A DNA stretch of 64,000 nucleotides from Brassica napus (GCF_020379485.1 NC_063437.1:18873726-18937725), one strand, 5' to 3'; shown: positions 35,447 to 46,396, counted from the stretch's first letter. Made by a program: numbers and translations. The notes: generated from the letters alone by a model not told the origin.

Positions 35447-36219
35447 ATGAGCTCTGTTTGTGGTAAGTTGGATTTTAAAGGTGCTGGCTTTGAGATCTCG
35501 GCTTCGAGTCCCACGCGGTGCTCTGATGGCTCGAAGCTTTCTTCGCATGCTGGATCTGATGAATCTCAGGAGTCTGATGGAGATGAAACTGGTTATATAA
35601 ACCAAACTGGGGATGATGAATTAGCTTTGGAGTCTTTATCTCTCAAGTCTTCATATGATGAAGAGAATGATGAGAACCTTACTACTACTGTAAGTCACAG
35701 CCTATGTTAGCTCATTAACTAAACATCTTTTCATGTTTGTGTGCAAGATTATTAGTATCTCTATAAGCTTGTTTTATACTGTTCTGGTGCCTAAGTTACA
35801 AGTTGTTTATCATCTCTTAATTGAAGATTGTCTACAAGAGTCTGTGTATTCCCTGATTGCCTCTCTTTCTCACCTGTTTGTTTAATTGTCAACAGACACC
35901 GGTTATTCTGATCCCTGCCATAAAAGGCAGCCGGGAGAAGCATGGCTTGTTACTGAGGAAGACGAGTGTTACATGGGCGGATGACGTGTATGATCCTCCT
36001 CCCTCCATAGCCTCCCACACAAGACACAAGAAGCCGCAGCAGCAGAAATCCAAGAGCAAAGATAGCAGCCACAGGAAGACCGGAAAGAAAGGACAGAAGA
36101 ACAAAGACAGCTCTTCCTCTCGTAGTGGCAAGAACAAGAAGCAAGCTTCTCGCAAACAACACAGTTGCGAGAAGTTTGATTGGGTTACTCAGATGCCTAT
36201 AGTTGCAGCATCTTCTTGA
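35447..36219 (+). CDS. Small acidic/basic protein of unknown function (At2g37480-like)
   Basis: Two exons, 35447-35689 and 35896-36219; 567 nt, 188 aa, starting MSSVCGKLDFKG. The N-terminal half is acidic and serine-rich (SDESQESDGDETG, ESLSLKSSYDEEND). The middle has the conserved-looking KHGLLLRKTSVTWADDVYDP. The C-terminal third is highly basic and low-complexity (KKPQQQKSKSKDS, TGKKGQKNKDSSSSRSGKNK), ending CEKFDWVTQMPIVAASS. No catalytic domain, signal peptide or membrane segment is visible. The basic tail would suit nuclear localisation. The start is the first ATG after the leader-intron acceptor. The function is not known to me; the match to At2g37480 is from position and recall. Confidence 0.85.
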
Positions 36220-36498
36220 ATCGCATTGCCTTCTAATAACCAATCAGATCTTCATCACATCTATGAGCCTGGCTCTCTCTTTGTCAAATATATAATCAAA
36301 TCACTGTGTGTGTTTCCTATTGTGTGTGAAAACATATTTTCTTATGAGTAATGGTTTAAACCAAAACACTATTGTGAAGCTTTTATTGAAATTTGTTGAA
36401 CCTTGTTATTGAACTGACATTGTCTTATTTGAAGCAAAATGAGTTTATAAATTGAGATCATAACACAACAATACTACATGAAATTGTGACTCTAGGTT

Positions 36499-38983
36499 TC
36501 AGGAGGTATACTCAGCATTGATCTTGACATAGTCATAGCTAAGATCACACCCCCACGCCTTTCCGGTGGCTGCACCTTCACCCACTGATAAATCAATTGT
36601 AACAGTTCCATGAACCTCGCCAGCTTTCTTGAGGTAGTCACTAGCTCCATCCCTGTGCATACATAACAATTGTGTAAGAACATGATTTAACTTTGTCATT
36701 GAGAGGTAAGATAATAAACCTGTCAAAAGGAAGAGGTTGACCACTCTCCATGAGTGAGAACTCGCCGAGTGAGATCCTAAGCTTATCCATCTGGAAAGGA
36801 ACCCCAGCGTAGCCAGCAGCTGCAGCTATGCGTCCCCAGTTCGGATCTCTCCCATACACAGCTGCCTGTCACAACCATCAATAGCAAACGTTTACTATTA
36901 GTCAGAAACAAGAAGCATGATCACAGTCGTGTAATGTCTAATTCAAATCTCATACTTTGACCAGTGAAGAGGAAGCCACCGAGCGTGCAATCTTCGCTGC
37001 TTCAGCTTCAGTCTCTGCTCCTTTCACTGTTACCTGGTGAGTTTGTGTTTATACTTTAAGACCTGATTGAGTTGGAAGAAAACTTTTTTTTCACTAAACC
37101 TCAATGAGACATGTTGCGCCTTCGCCATCCCAAGCTATTGATTTGGCAAGTCCTTGCATCACCTTAAATTTTATAACTCAATGTTAAGTCCAGCTTAAGA
37201 TCCAATGTTAGAAAAACAGCAAGAACATACATACCGCATCAAGGCATGCCTGAAGCTGTGTAGCTTCCTTACAGTTCAAAGAAGATATAAAAGGTGATCC
37301 AGATAGCCCGCTCGCCAAAGCAATGACCGTGTCGTTAGTACTTGTGTCCCCATCTACCTATAAGACCATACTTTGTCATTAACCAGAGCCTGGAAATGAA
37401 TGATTGAAATGTGTTAAACTTACAGTGATCTGGTTGAAACTTCGGTTTACTGCAACCTTTACCATCTTTCTCCAGATATCACTTTCAACAAGAGCATCCG
37501 TTGTGATGACCTGTGAAAGACAAACATCAATGTATGAATGTCTTAACGACATTGTGGGATTGTGGTCAATGGCTAGAGAACATACACCTAGCATAGTTGC
37601 CATGTTTGGATGGATCATCCCTGAGCCTTTTGCCATACCCCCAACTCGAATTGTGGTTCCTCCAACCTGTGATTCAACTGCCACACTCTTGCTTACAAGA
37701 TCCGTAGTAGTTATTGCTATAGCAGCAGAATCTGCCCTGTATATTAAATTCGATTTGGTTTTCCAGTGAATGATATAGAATGTGAAGACTGTGTGTGACC
37801 TAAGTAAGAGCTGAAAGAGACAAGAAGATTACTGTTCAACAGAGTCTGACATCGAGTTGACTAGCGATGGAAGTGCTTCGAGAAGCTCTTTCTGCAAAAC
37901 GGTATTGAGATAGTAACGGTGAGAAACACAAGTGATGCGAAGTTACTAGAACACTTGTGTTTGTACCTTTTTAATCCTGTGGCCAATAACACCAGTTGAC
38001 TCAATAAGCACTTCCTCTGGATTCACTTTAAGTAGCTGCAACAATGTTGAAAGATATGAGGTTTGAAGGAGACACGGGATGAAGAGACACAAAGACATAC
38101 CGTGGCAAGAGAACCAACACAATCTAACATATCTTGATAACCAGCATCACCCTGCAAACAAGAGAATGATCTCAATCCTTAATATATGTAACAACAATGA
38201 GTTATGCATAGCTACATATATAAGTTCAGACTACTTTACAATCATGTGAATTTAATTAACTCCTTAACAACATAGCTAGAGTTTCTACTAATGGAAAGCT
38301 ATCTTACCGTAGCAGCATTGGCTTGACCAGCATTAACCAACACTGCACGCGCCTGAAAGATTCCAAAAACTTACTGAATCAAAAGCTCATAAGCATTACG
38401 CACAAAATGATTTGGTCCAAGTCTAGATGATTTACCGTTTTGGAAGTCTCAAGAACCTTCTTGCAGTAAACTACAGGAGCAGCAGCAACCACATTCATTG
38501 TAAACACCCCTGCAGCTACAGCATCGACATCACAGGTGACAAGAGCGAGATCAGGCTTCTTCCCTGAAGCTCGTAACCCAGCGTACATGCCAGCAGCTTT
38601 AAACCCTTTAGCAGCTGTGACTCCACCAGCTACCTAAATAACAAGAGCAAAAGATTCAACCTTTCAAACTTTTAAGAGAGTAGAGACTCAAGAAGAAGGT
38701 CTCTCTCTCTACCTGTTTCCACGAGCCTTCAGGTAGAGAGATTGGAGCCGCTGATATGTTACCCGACGCGTCTTCCATGGTGGTTGTTACAGAGAATACT
38801 CTTAGTTCTCTCCGTGGAAACGCTACAAAGCTCTGAGACATTGAAAAAAAACTCGAAAGTGTAAAACTTTTCCTTGTTTATTGGCGACCAATCACAAGCA
38901 GAGAGTAAAGGGATGACCTTTGGGATGAAGAAATGGGGAAGCTTGAGGGAGGAGAAGTGAGTATGGTAACACGAATTCATCAT
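36499..38983 (-). CDS. ArgJ: ArgJ: glutamate N-acetyltransferase / amino-acid N-acetyltransferase, chloroplastic
   Basis: Bifunctional enzyme of the cyclic arginine pathway that moves the acetyl group from N-acetylornithine to glutamate. Fourteen exons: 38918-38983, 38713-38832, 38436-38633, 38308-38352, 38101-38151, 37967-38035, 37833-37891, 37586-37736, 37424-37510, 37235-37357, 37100-37162, 36956-37033, 36720-36865, 36499-36652; 1410 nt, 469 aa. The serine/basic N-terminus ([33 protein letters not shown]) looks like a chloroplast transit peptide. [19 protein letters not shown] contains the autocleavage site; the Thr of ATML becomes the N-terminal nucleophile of the beta subunit. DGDTSTNDT and [10 protein letters not shown] are further family motifs. 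All junctions keep frame. The first donor is GTCATC, weaker than the rest. The annotated start is the first of two adjacent ATG codons. Confidence 0.95.
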
Positions 38984-40113
38984 ATTCTTTCTTGAGAACA
39001 ATCGCCAATGAGGAAGAAGCTCGAAGATTTTGATTTGAATTGTATCTTTTCTTTTGTCTGAAAATTAAACCTTAAACCCTAGAGACCAGACTAAACGCCG
39101 TTTTGCCTCATCCCGTTTTTTATAACTGCGGTTGTAACTGCTAGTAGTAAAAAGGAAATGGTTTGTTGTTGGCTTATGTTATCACCGTCTCAGAAACATA
39201 AGCTATGGTCTGGTCCTTTTCTTTTGCTCAAAATACGAGAGGCTTTCACTTCATACAGTAGAAAAATAATAGTGTTTGGCTTTTTGTCCTTTTTACACAT
39301 CACACTCGATGGTTTTGTTGGTTGTGAAGCCAGGTCCAGAGGAAGCCTGAGGCTCCTGCTGCAGAAGCCGTTGTGGTTCTCTAGGTCTTGCAGGTATCCA
39401 CAAAGATCACCACAACCGTCCAAGAACTTTGCATTCATTCAATTCCTCAACTCTCTCTTGATCTTCTACTGTTGCTTATGTCAGCAAACCCGAAGAATCC
39501 TCAACTCTGGTCTGTGATCACCCTAGCTTCAGCATCACCAAAAAAGTTACAAAATCTGTGACTTGTGCCATCCACGAGGAGCTCCCCCCCCCCCCAAAAG
39601 GACCAAATGCATCCTGAAGCTTTTCATTTGTTGGCATTGTTGCACAGAGGTACAGCCAGCGAGTTTCATATGGAATAACAACTCTTTATATTGAAAGGCC
39701 TTGAGATAAGTCTTTATAAAGTAAACAAGTTATAGCTCCATCCAGAGAAATTAAATACGACGGTCCTGAAAGCAATCCACAGCTCAGAGAACACAGCCAT
39801 ATTGTTCTCTTAAGGGTTCCATATATTTCGAGGCTTGCCATAGTAGTAACCAAGAAGGAATACCCAAACACAAAGACGATGATGACTAACATCCAAAGGC
39901 ACTAAAACTCAATAATCTCCAAAATTCATTATCACAGAAACGGGAAACTGGCAAATGGGTCTAAAAGGCGCAAGATACTGCCTTCAAAATCTCACATTAC
40001 ATTTCCCCAACTTATTTAAAGAAACAGAAAAGAACTTATTTTCTACAAGTCTACAAATCCTTATGACGGTTCTATTTATTTATTTTTTTTTCTTTTCTTG
40101 TGTCTTTTTACAA
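38984..40113. other. Intergenic region between ArgJ and the LINE
   Basis: The 5' flank of ArgJ plus unassigned sequence. Frames at 39158-39517 (plus) and 39190-39438 (minus) overlap on opposite strands and match nothing I recognise. A run of 11 C occurs near 39585-39595. In A. thaliana I recall a small RRM-protein gene (At2g37510) between ArgJ and the PHD gene; I cannot find it here. Confidence 0.4.
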
Positions 40114-40369
40114 ACCTGGAACTGTTCTTTTTTTTTTAACGCTGAGTACTTCCATTCAAGGGAAAAGACCAAACGGGAGGCCATAGAACATAGTTTAGCA
40201 ACGGTGACCAAACACCATGCACAGAAAAATCAACACAGAACAGAAATAAAAACAACCCAATAGGGATAAAACAAACTTGCTAAACAAGGCAAGGAGAAAA
40301 AATGGGAGGCACCACAGAGAAGTAAGGACCAAGGTCTGGTGGGTGCTCGCTGCACAGTAAAGCCAGATC

Positions 40370-43300
40370 CTACGCTTCACCTGCAATCGCCTGATGTAGC
40401 CATGAAGGTCCATCCCTTGCGATATAAGATTGGTAACGGTGCTCTGAAGTGACGCTTACTGCAATTCTCAAAGCTATGGAGTTTCTTGCAGGAAGGACAT
40501 AGTCTAGGCTCCACACCGTCAATAGCAGTAATTTTGAATTGATGAAGCTTGATATTCGAGAGGATTCAGGAGCAAATACCTGACCATCCCCACGAGATAA
40601 ACATTGTCGTGCCTGAGCAAAGGAAGTCTCAAAGATGATGTTGTCCAGTTTCAGGTCCAACATACTTTCAATAGCCCATAAAATGGCAGACAACTCCGCC
40701 TCCTCTAATGATTGGATCGCTGAAAAGGATCTTCGGCTATGCATAAGGACTTTCCCTCTTGTATCACGAGTGATCCAGGAGGCACCACAATTAACAGACC
40801 CATTTACCCAAGAGACTCCAATATTGCATTTGATCATCCCTAGGGGCGGAGCCTGCCATATGATAGGATGAGCAGTAGCCAGGTCCAAGTTTAAGATAGG
40901 GTTTTGATCTGGAAAATTCACCGTAAACCAGGCCAACGCTTCTTCCTCGGCCTTGTTAACAATGTGGGATGGAGATAGACGTATCTTCTCAAATACTAAA
41001 CCATTCCTAGCCTTCCAGATGTGCCACATTATCCAGGGGATACTCTGTTTGAGTTTAACTGGAGAGTCCTTACTTTTGGTACACGCAACCAAGTGGTGAA
41101 GATTGAGAAAAACCGAGTTTGTAGACAGCCCCAAAGGAGGAAATGGGAGATTAGCTGATCTCCAAACTTCTTGCGCTGCTGAACAGGAGAAAAGAGCATG
41201 ACATATCGTTTCACGCCCCACACCACACATCTTACACGTAGTATCAACTTGGATTCCCCGTGATCTTAGTTGGTCAGAGACAGCCAAAGCTCCAGCTAAC
41301 ACTCTCCACACAAAATGCCTTATTTTAGGAGACGTCTGAAGTTTCCATATACTTCTCCATAGCAATTTTTCAACAGGAGGGAGACCAGTGTGTTGAGGTG
41401 AGTTCAGAGTTTTGATGGTCTCCGTCAGTTTATAACCAGATTGTGATGAATAGTTTCCATGACTAGTGAAACCCCATAACAGAGTAGCGGGTTTGTGTCG
41501 TTCCACTTTCATATTGAGGATGGAGTTGGCATCTTCTGTGACAAACAGACTTCTCACCTGAGGCACATCCCACCAATCTGTATTTGGAATCAGCAGGTCT
41601 GATACTTTGAGCGAGAGATCAACTGGAGCATCCATACGGTACATTGGAGGGCGTGGTAGAGGGCCCATGATCCAGTTCTCTGTCCAAGCATTTGTAGTAG
41701 TGCCATCACCTACTCGTTTAAGTAGCCCTTTTTCCAGAAGCTCACGACCATGAAGTATACTTCTCCAGGCGTAAGATGGTCTTGAACCTAAACCACATTC
41801 CATGAAAGAACCATTCCTCCAGTACTTACTCTTTAGCACCTTAGCAACGAGTGATTCAGGGTTCATTAAGATCCGCCAGGCCTGTTTTGCTAGTAGAGAT
41901 TGATTGAAACTACTAATATCATGAAAGCCCAAACCACCTTCATCTTTACTTTTACACAGTTTCTGCCAAGCCACCCAAGAGATTTTCTTTCGATTGGTAC
42001 CACTACTCCACCAGTACTCAACCATCGCGCTAGTAAGCCTATCACATAAGTCTTTAGGTAACTTGAAGACGGACATTGCATAAACAGGAAGAGCAAGTGC
42101 AATCGACTTAAGTAAGATTTCTTTACCGCCTTGTGAGAGTGCTTTAGCGTACCAACCATTCAATCTCCCATGGAGCTTCTCACGGATGAAGTTCAGCAGG
42201 TCGATCTTCGATCCTTGGAAACATTCAGGGAGGCCAAGGTAAGTTCCATCCCCTCCCTCTTTATCTATTTCCAGTACTCTCTTGATCTCAGCTCGCGTAT
42301 GATCTGATACTTTGGCACCAAAAATTACTGAAGATTTCAACTTGTTGATCACCTGACCTGATGCTTCACCATACCGTTTGAGACAGTCTATAATAACAGC
42401 GCCCTCCTCGGTGGAAGCCTTGCACATCAGCAAGCTGTCATCAGCAAATAATAGATGGTGCACCGCCGGACCTTGCTGTCCAAGTCTGATTCCATGTAGT
42501 TCACCCTTTTTCTCGGCCATGTTGAGCACATGCACTAGGGCTTCAGCAACTAATATAAATAAGAATGGGGACATAGGATCACCTTGGCGAATTCCTCTCT
42601 CAGGTTTGATGAAACCGTGTGTCTGGCCATTTAGCAGGACCGTATACGATACCGTACTGACACATGCCATCACCCAACTGACCCATCTCCTGTCGAAACC
42701 CATTTTTTCAAGCAGAACTTCCAAGAAAGACCATTCCACTCTATCATAAGCTTTTGACATATCCGTCTTGATTGCCATATACTGCTTCCCAATCGCTTCA
42801 TTTGTTCTAAGTCCATGAACCATCTCATGCGCCACAATGATATTGTCTGAGATGAGCCGGCCAGCAACAAAAGCTCCCTGCGTTTCCGAAATTATGTCAG
42901 GCATAACCACTTTCAGTCTATGGCACAGTATCTTTGACACAATTTTATACTGAACGGAGCAGAGACTAATAGGGCGCATGTCCGACATCCTAGTTGGCTT
43001 TTGAACCTTTGGTAGCAGACAGAGTTGAGTGTGGTTCCACCCAGCTGGGAGCATCGCTGAGTTAAAAAAACTTTGAACTTCAGCGACAACAGAGGGGCCT
43101 ACCACATGCCAGAATTTTTTATAAAAAGCTCCAGTTAAACCATCCTCGCCAGGCGCGCTGGATCCCCTGACATTAAAAGCCGCTATTTTGATCTCCTCTA
43201 TGGACACTGGCCTCATCAACATCTCATTCATCTCCGGAGACACTCTACTTTCAAAACCAGAGAACAGAGACTCCAAATCATGGGGATTGGAGCTCATAAA

Positions 43301-44518
43301 AAGATCCGTAAAGTATTCAGCCGCAAGATTACCTTTAGCTCCCTCAGAAAACAATTCATTCCCGTTATCATCCTCCAGCATCAAGACCTTGTTCTGAATC
43401 CGACGCCCTTTGACGCTATTGTGAAAAAATGTCGTATTCTTATCACCTTCTTTCAACCACAGCTCACGGCTTTTTTGGCGCCAAAACAGTTCTTCCTGCC
43501 TATTAGCTTCCATTAGCTCTATTTTGAGCAGCTTCATGGTCTGATGATCCGGGAAACGCTTGGCTATCTCAGCTTCCAACTTGATGGATAATCGCTCAAT
43601 GTTGCTGCGAGCATTAAGATTAGAACCGCGTTTCCATCTAGCTAGCTCTCTTCTACAACTAGCAATGCGGTCCATGATATGAGTCTCTCCAGTCAGATTT
43701 GCCATATTCCAACCTTTGATGACAGCTTCCTCGAAACCCTCTTTTCCAATCATTCTCTGATCAAAATAAAACCTTCCATAGCCTCGATCATCAGATTCCA
43801 GTGCGAAACTAACCTTGATAGGTCTATGATCAGAGGCATACATGCGCTTATACTCAGTTTTTGCTCTAGGAAATAATTGGAACCAGCCCTCATTCCCAAA
43901 ACTTCTATCTAGTCGACACTGGACCCACACCTTGTCCTTCTGACCCACACCATTTGTGTGTTCTCTCCAACCTGCCCAAGATAGCGAGTTACCTGAGCTC
44001 CTGACTTCTTTAATTTTGCAGGAGAGAGCCATATTGCGAAAATCCCAGAACGTAGAATCCAAGCGCACCGCGCCTCCTTCCTTCTCAGCATTACTCATTA
44101 ATTCATTAAAATCACCAAGCAGTAGCCAAGGATCATCCCTCGTGATGCCGATGGACACTAGATTGTCCCACACCATCTTACGGTTCTCTCTAACCGGGTC
44201 TCCATACACACACGATATGTAAAAGGACAGCGACCCCAACTTAACTTTCATGTCAATGATCCTTTTGTTGCTCAACAGGATCTCAACATCATAACACTTC
44301 TTCCATAACAAAGCCAAACCACCACTGCGACCTTCTGGTTCCACAGTCACCAACTTATCGTAACCCAACTCTAACCGAAGATCATCCATAAACTTAAATT
44401 TTTGTTTCGTTTCCATCAAAAACAAAAGGTCAGGGAAGTATTTTCTCCTAATACTCCTCAACCGTTGAACTGTCTCCGGACTACCAGCCCCTTGACAGTT
44501 CCAGCTCCATATGCTCAT
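40370..44518 (-). CDS. LINE ORF2: AP-endonuclease, reverse transcriptase, zf-RVT, RNase H-like
   Basis: About 1382 aa from the ATG at 44518; an upstream in-frame ATG at 44701 overlaps ORF1 and is less likely. The endonuclease domain starts at once (MSIWSWNCQGAG), with METKQ near 35, LLLGDFNE near 133 and SDHRPI near 227. Reverse transcriptase carries YDRVEWSFLEVLL, RGIRQGDPMSPFLF and the catalytic FADD near 690. A zf-RVT segment (SPKIRHFVWRVL..CKMCG..CHALFSC) lies near 1080-1120. The C-terminus is an RNase H-like domain from about 1224, but the first Asp is replaced (CNIGVSW) and the later Asp positions read FETSFAQ and RNSIALRIA; only the EAEL Glu is kept. It acts in target-primed reverse transcription. 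The ORF is uninterrupted. Confidence 0.95.
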   Translation of the reverse strand: MSIWSWNCQGAGSPETVQRLRSIRRKYFPDLLFLMETKQKFKFMDDLRLELGYDKLVTVEPEGRSGGLALLWKKCYDVEILLSNKRIIDMKVKLGSLSFYISCVYGDPVRENRKMVWDNLVSIGITRDDPWLLLGDFNELMSNAEKEGGAVRLDSTFWDFRNMALSCKIKEVRSSGNSLSWAGWREHTNGVGQKDKVWVQCRLDRSFGNEGWFQLFPRAKTEYKRMYASDHRPIKVSFALESDDRGYGRFYFDQRMIGKEGFEEAVIKGWNMANLTGETHIMDRIASCRRELARWKRGSNLNARSNIERLSIKLEAEIAKRFPDHQTMKLLKIELMEANRQEELFWRQKSRELWLKEGDKNTTFFHNSVKGRRIQNKVLMLEDDNGNELFSEGAKGNLAAEYFTDLFMSSNPHDLESLFSGFESRVSPEMNEMLMRPVSIEEIKIAAFNVRGSSAPGEDGLTGAFYKKFWHVVGPSVVAEVQSFFNSAMLPAGWNHTQLCLLPKVQKPTRMSDMRPISLCSVQYKIVSKILCHRLKVVMPDIISETQGAFVAGRLISDNIIVAHEMVHGLRTNEAIGKQYMAIKTDMSKAYDRVEWSFLEVLLEKMGFDRRWVSWVMACVSTVSYTVLLNGQTHGFIKPERGIRQGDPMSPFLFILVAEALVHVLNMAEKKGELHGIRLGQQGPAVHHLLFADDSLLMCKASTEEGAVIIDCLKRYGEASGQVINKLKSSVIFGAKVSDHTRAEIKRVLEIDKEGGDGTYLGLPECFQGSKIDLLNFIREKLHGRLNGWYAKALSQGGKEILLKSIALALPVYAMSVFKLPKDLCDRLTSAMVEYWWSSGTNRKKISWVAWQKLCKSKDEGGLGFHDISSFNQSLLAKQAWRILMNPESLVAKVLKSKYWRNGSFMECGLGSRPSYAWRSILHGRELLEKGLLKRVGDGTTTNAWTENWIMGPLPRPPMYRMDAPVDLSLKVSDLLIPNTDWWDVPQVRSLFVTEDANSILNMKVERHKPATLLWGFTSHGNYSSQSGYKLTETIKTLNSPQHTGLPPVEKLLWRSIWKLQTSPKIRHFVWRVLAGALAVSDQLRSRGIQVDTTCKMCGVGRETICHALFSCSAAQEVWRSANLPFPPLGLSTNSVFLNLHHLVACTKSKDSPVKLKQSIPWIMWHIWKARNGLVFEKIRLSPSHIVNKAEEEALAWFTVNFPDQNPILNLDLATAHPIIWQAPPLGMIKCNIGVSWVNGSVNCGASWITRDTRGKVLMHSRRSFSAIQSLEEAELSAILWAIESMLDLKLDNIIFETSFAQARQCLSRGDGQVFAPESSRISSFINSKLLLLTVWSLDYVLPARNSIALRIAVSVTSEHRYQSYIARDGPSWLHQAIAGEA

Positions 44519-46014
44519 TGGGATGGCAGCGGCTTCGAACCGGAAGCCACCGTAGATTCTGAAAGTTTTTTGTTTTTGTTTTCTGTCGAGGCCAAGGGAG
44601 AAACAGCTTTCCGTTTTGAATTCAAGCTTGTCTCTTCCTCGTTTCTGAGAGCTGGTAGAGCAGGTGCATTCAGATCCTTGCCTGCGACTTTCCTCCTCCA
44701 TGAATGTAGTCGTCTTCGCTGACCCCTGTTTGCTCCAGAACTTCCGGTGACACGCCCTTCCGAAGAAGGGCCAAGCTGAAAACCCATCTGAGCTATGGGA
44801 GCGGAAAAAGCAGAGGACATAGAGTCAGATGACTCTGATTCTTTCTCACTTCTATCACCTCCAATATTCAGAGGAGCAGCAATTTGAAGAGAGGTGCCGC
44901 CCTGCTGTGATGCCAGAAGCTCCATGTAGGAATATACATGTCCTTTTCCTTTATCCAGTTCCTTAGTGATCCTGGTCAGATGGACAGATGATGAGGCTAA
45001 GTTATCTGCAATACCTTGCCTGACACGCTCAATCCTAGCCAATCGCTCAGTCGGGTCAGCGTGTGATATGTAGAGCATTGCCATTTTTCGATCTTCACCT
45101 GAGAGTTCCGGAAACAACACTGGAAATCCTGGAGGACCACTTAGAGGTTCCGATATTGTAGGTCCTCTCTTTTCCACTCTTGCAGGTTCAACAGCCTGCT
45201 GCGTCCTGTTGGCTCCCCTTTTAATATAAGGACATTTAGCTTTCTCATGAGACAACCGCAAGCAATGGAAACAACGTTTGTGGATCTTCTCGTATTCAAA
45301 CTCAATGGTAACCGTACCTCCTTTGACTGTGAGTTTACGTGCAGCCTTAGCTGGGTTATTAGTATCGAACAAGACCAGGGCTCTAATGTAGTCCTTGGTA
45401 TGGGAAACCTTAGGATCATACGCCACTTCTTCTACTTTCCCAACCTCAGAAGCAAGCTTATACATGGTCTCAATAGTGAAGAAGTTGACCGGTATATGCC
45501 TGATACGGATCCATATTAGCATGGATTGGAGGAAATTCTCCGGAGGGTTAGCAGTCCATCGTTCCAAAACCATCGCCCAATGATTATAAGACCACGGCCT
45601 ATCATTTAGCACTGTCACAAGATCTTCTTCTCGTTGGAAGATGAACTGAAATCTGTCTCGAGACAGAGCAATTCCACGGACTCTTCCATAAACCCTCCAT
45701 GCCGTAGGCATGTATTCTATCATCCTCGCCATAGATTGACAATCAGGGTTCAGCAACCTTCCCAACAAGCTCATCTCATTCTCATCGAAAACTCTGAATC
45801 TTGGACTATCAGGCAGGGTTAAAGGCTCCTCCTCATCCAAGGACATAGCTTGAATAGCTTTCTGGAGTAGATCAGCCATATCTTCGCAGAACCTAGAAAT
45901 TCCGGCGCCGGTAGACAGTTGATTTTGCGAGATCTTAGGTAAAAGATCAAGCGTAATTGATGTGAAAGTACCTCTAATACCACAAAATTCGGCCATAATT
46001 TTTTGAGATATCAT
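44515..46014 (-). CDS. LINE ORF1: DUF4283 / zinc-knuckle RNA-binding protein
   Basis: 499 aa, starting MISQKIMAEFCGIRG. The N-terminal half is the plant LINE/retro-gag DUF4283 region, with motifs such as NDRPWSYNHWAMVLERW and LQSMLIWIRIRHIPV. A CCHC knuckle follows (CFHCLRLSHEKAKC, CX2CX4HX4C) near residues 247-260. The C-terminal half is low-complexity, ending KPLPSQ. It is expected to bind LINE RNA and act as a chaperone in the ribonucleoprotein. The stop TGA (44517-44515) overlaps the ORF2 ATG. No frameshift or internal stop is present. Confidence 0.92.
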   Translation of the reverse strand: MISQKIMAEFCGIRGTFTSITLDLLPKISQNQLSTGAGISRFCEDMADLLQKAIQAMSLDEEEPLTLPDSPRFRVFDENEMSLLGRLLNPDCQSMARMIEYMPTAWRVYGRVRGIALSRDRFQFIFQREEDLVTVLNDRPWSYNHWAMVLERWTANPPENFLQSMLIWIRIRHIPVNFFTIETMYKLASEVGKVEEVAYDPKVSHTKDYIRALVLFDTNNPAKAARKLTVKGGTVTIEFEYEKIHKRCFHCLRLSHEKAKCPYIKRGANRTQQAVEPARVEKRGPTISEPLSGPPGFPVLFPELSGEDRKMAMLYISHADPTERLARIERVRQGIADNLASSSVHLTRITKELDKGKGHVYSYMELLASQQGGTSLQIAAPLNIGGDRSEKESESSDSMSSAFSAPIAQMGFQLGPSSEGRVTGSSGANRGQRRRLHSWRRKVAGKDLNAPALPALRNEEETSLNSKRKAVSPLASTENKNKKLSESTVASGSKPLPSQ

Positions 46015-46396
46015 GGTAAAAGGAAATACTTGATTGACAGGGAAATGAGAAAGGAAAATTTAGGGGCGATTAAGGAAACAAGATTCAGGAAATAATGGAG
46101 AAAGGTTGAGGAGTACGACTTAATTTGCAACTTTCCAGAAAAGAAAAGACCGTAGCTTTAGCCGGCAAAGGAAATCCACTCTATGCGAGGGAAGAGAGAT
46201 TTACGAAAAAGGAAATAACCACCGCTTGGGCTTTTTGACCTGGAACTGTTCTGGGAACTCCTTTTGTCAACCTACAATCTATTTTCAAAACATTACAAAA
46301 AGAAATCAAAAGCCCCCACGAAAGAGCAGAGCACCCCAAAAAATAAAAGAAGAGGAAAGATCCGAACAACAAAATCCAGACGAATCTCTTTGAAGA

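Larger units (their letters stand above)
40114..46251 (-). mobile_element. Full-length L1-type LINE with 14 bp target-site duplication
   Basis: ACCTGGAACTGTTC occurs at 40114-40127 and 46238-46251. The element itself is 40128-46237 (6110 bp) on the minus strand: a 3' A10 tail (T10 at 40128-40137), a roughly 230 bp 3' UTR, ORF2, ORF1 and a roughly 220 bp 5' UTR beginning just inside the right duplication. Both ORFs are open along their full length and the duplication is perfect, so the insertion is recent and the element could be autonomous. It lies 145 bp downstream of the TDBD/PHD gene stop, in the same orientation. Confidence 0.95.

Noticed and set aside
39158..39517. 119-codon plus-strand ORF
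   Set aside because: Overlaps an antisense ORF and resembles no family; no evidence of splicing or start context.
44518..44701. Upstream ATG of the LINE ORF2 frame at 44701
   Set aside because: The 61 extra residues overlap ORF1 and lack endonuclease character; the ATG at 44518 directly precedes the domain.
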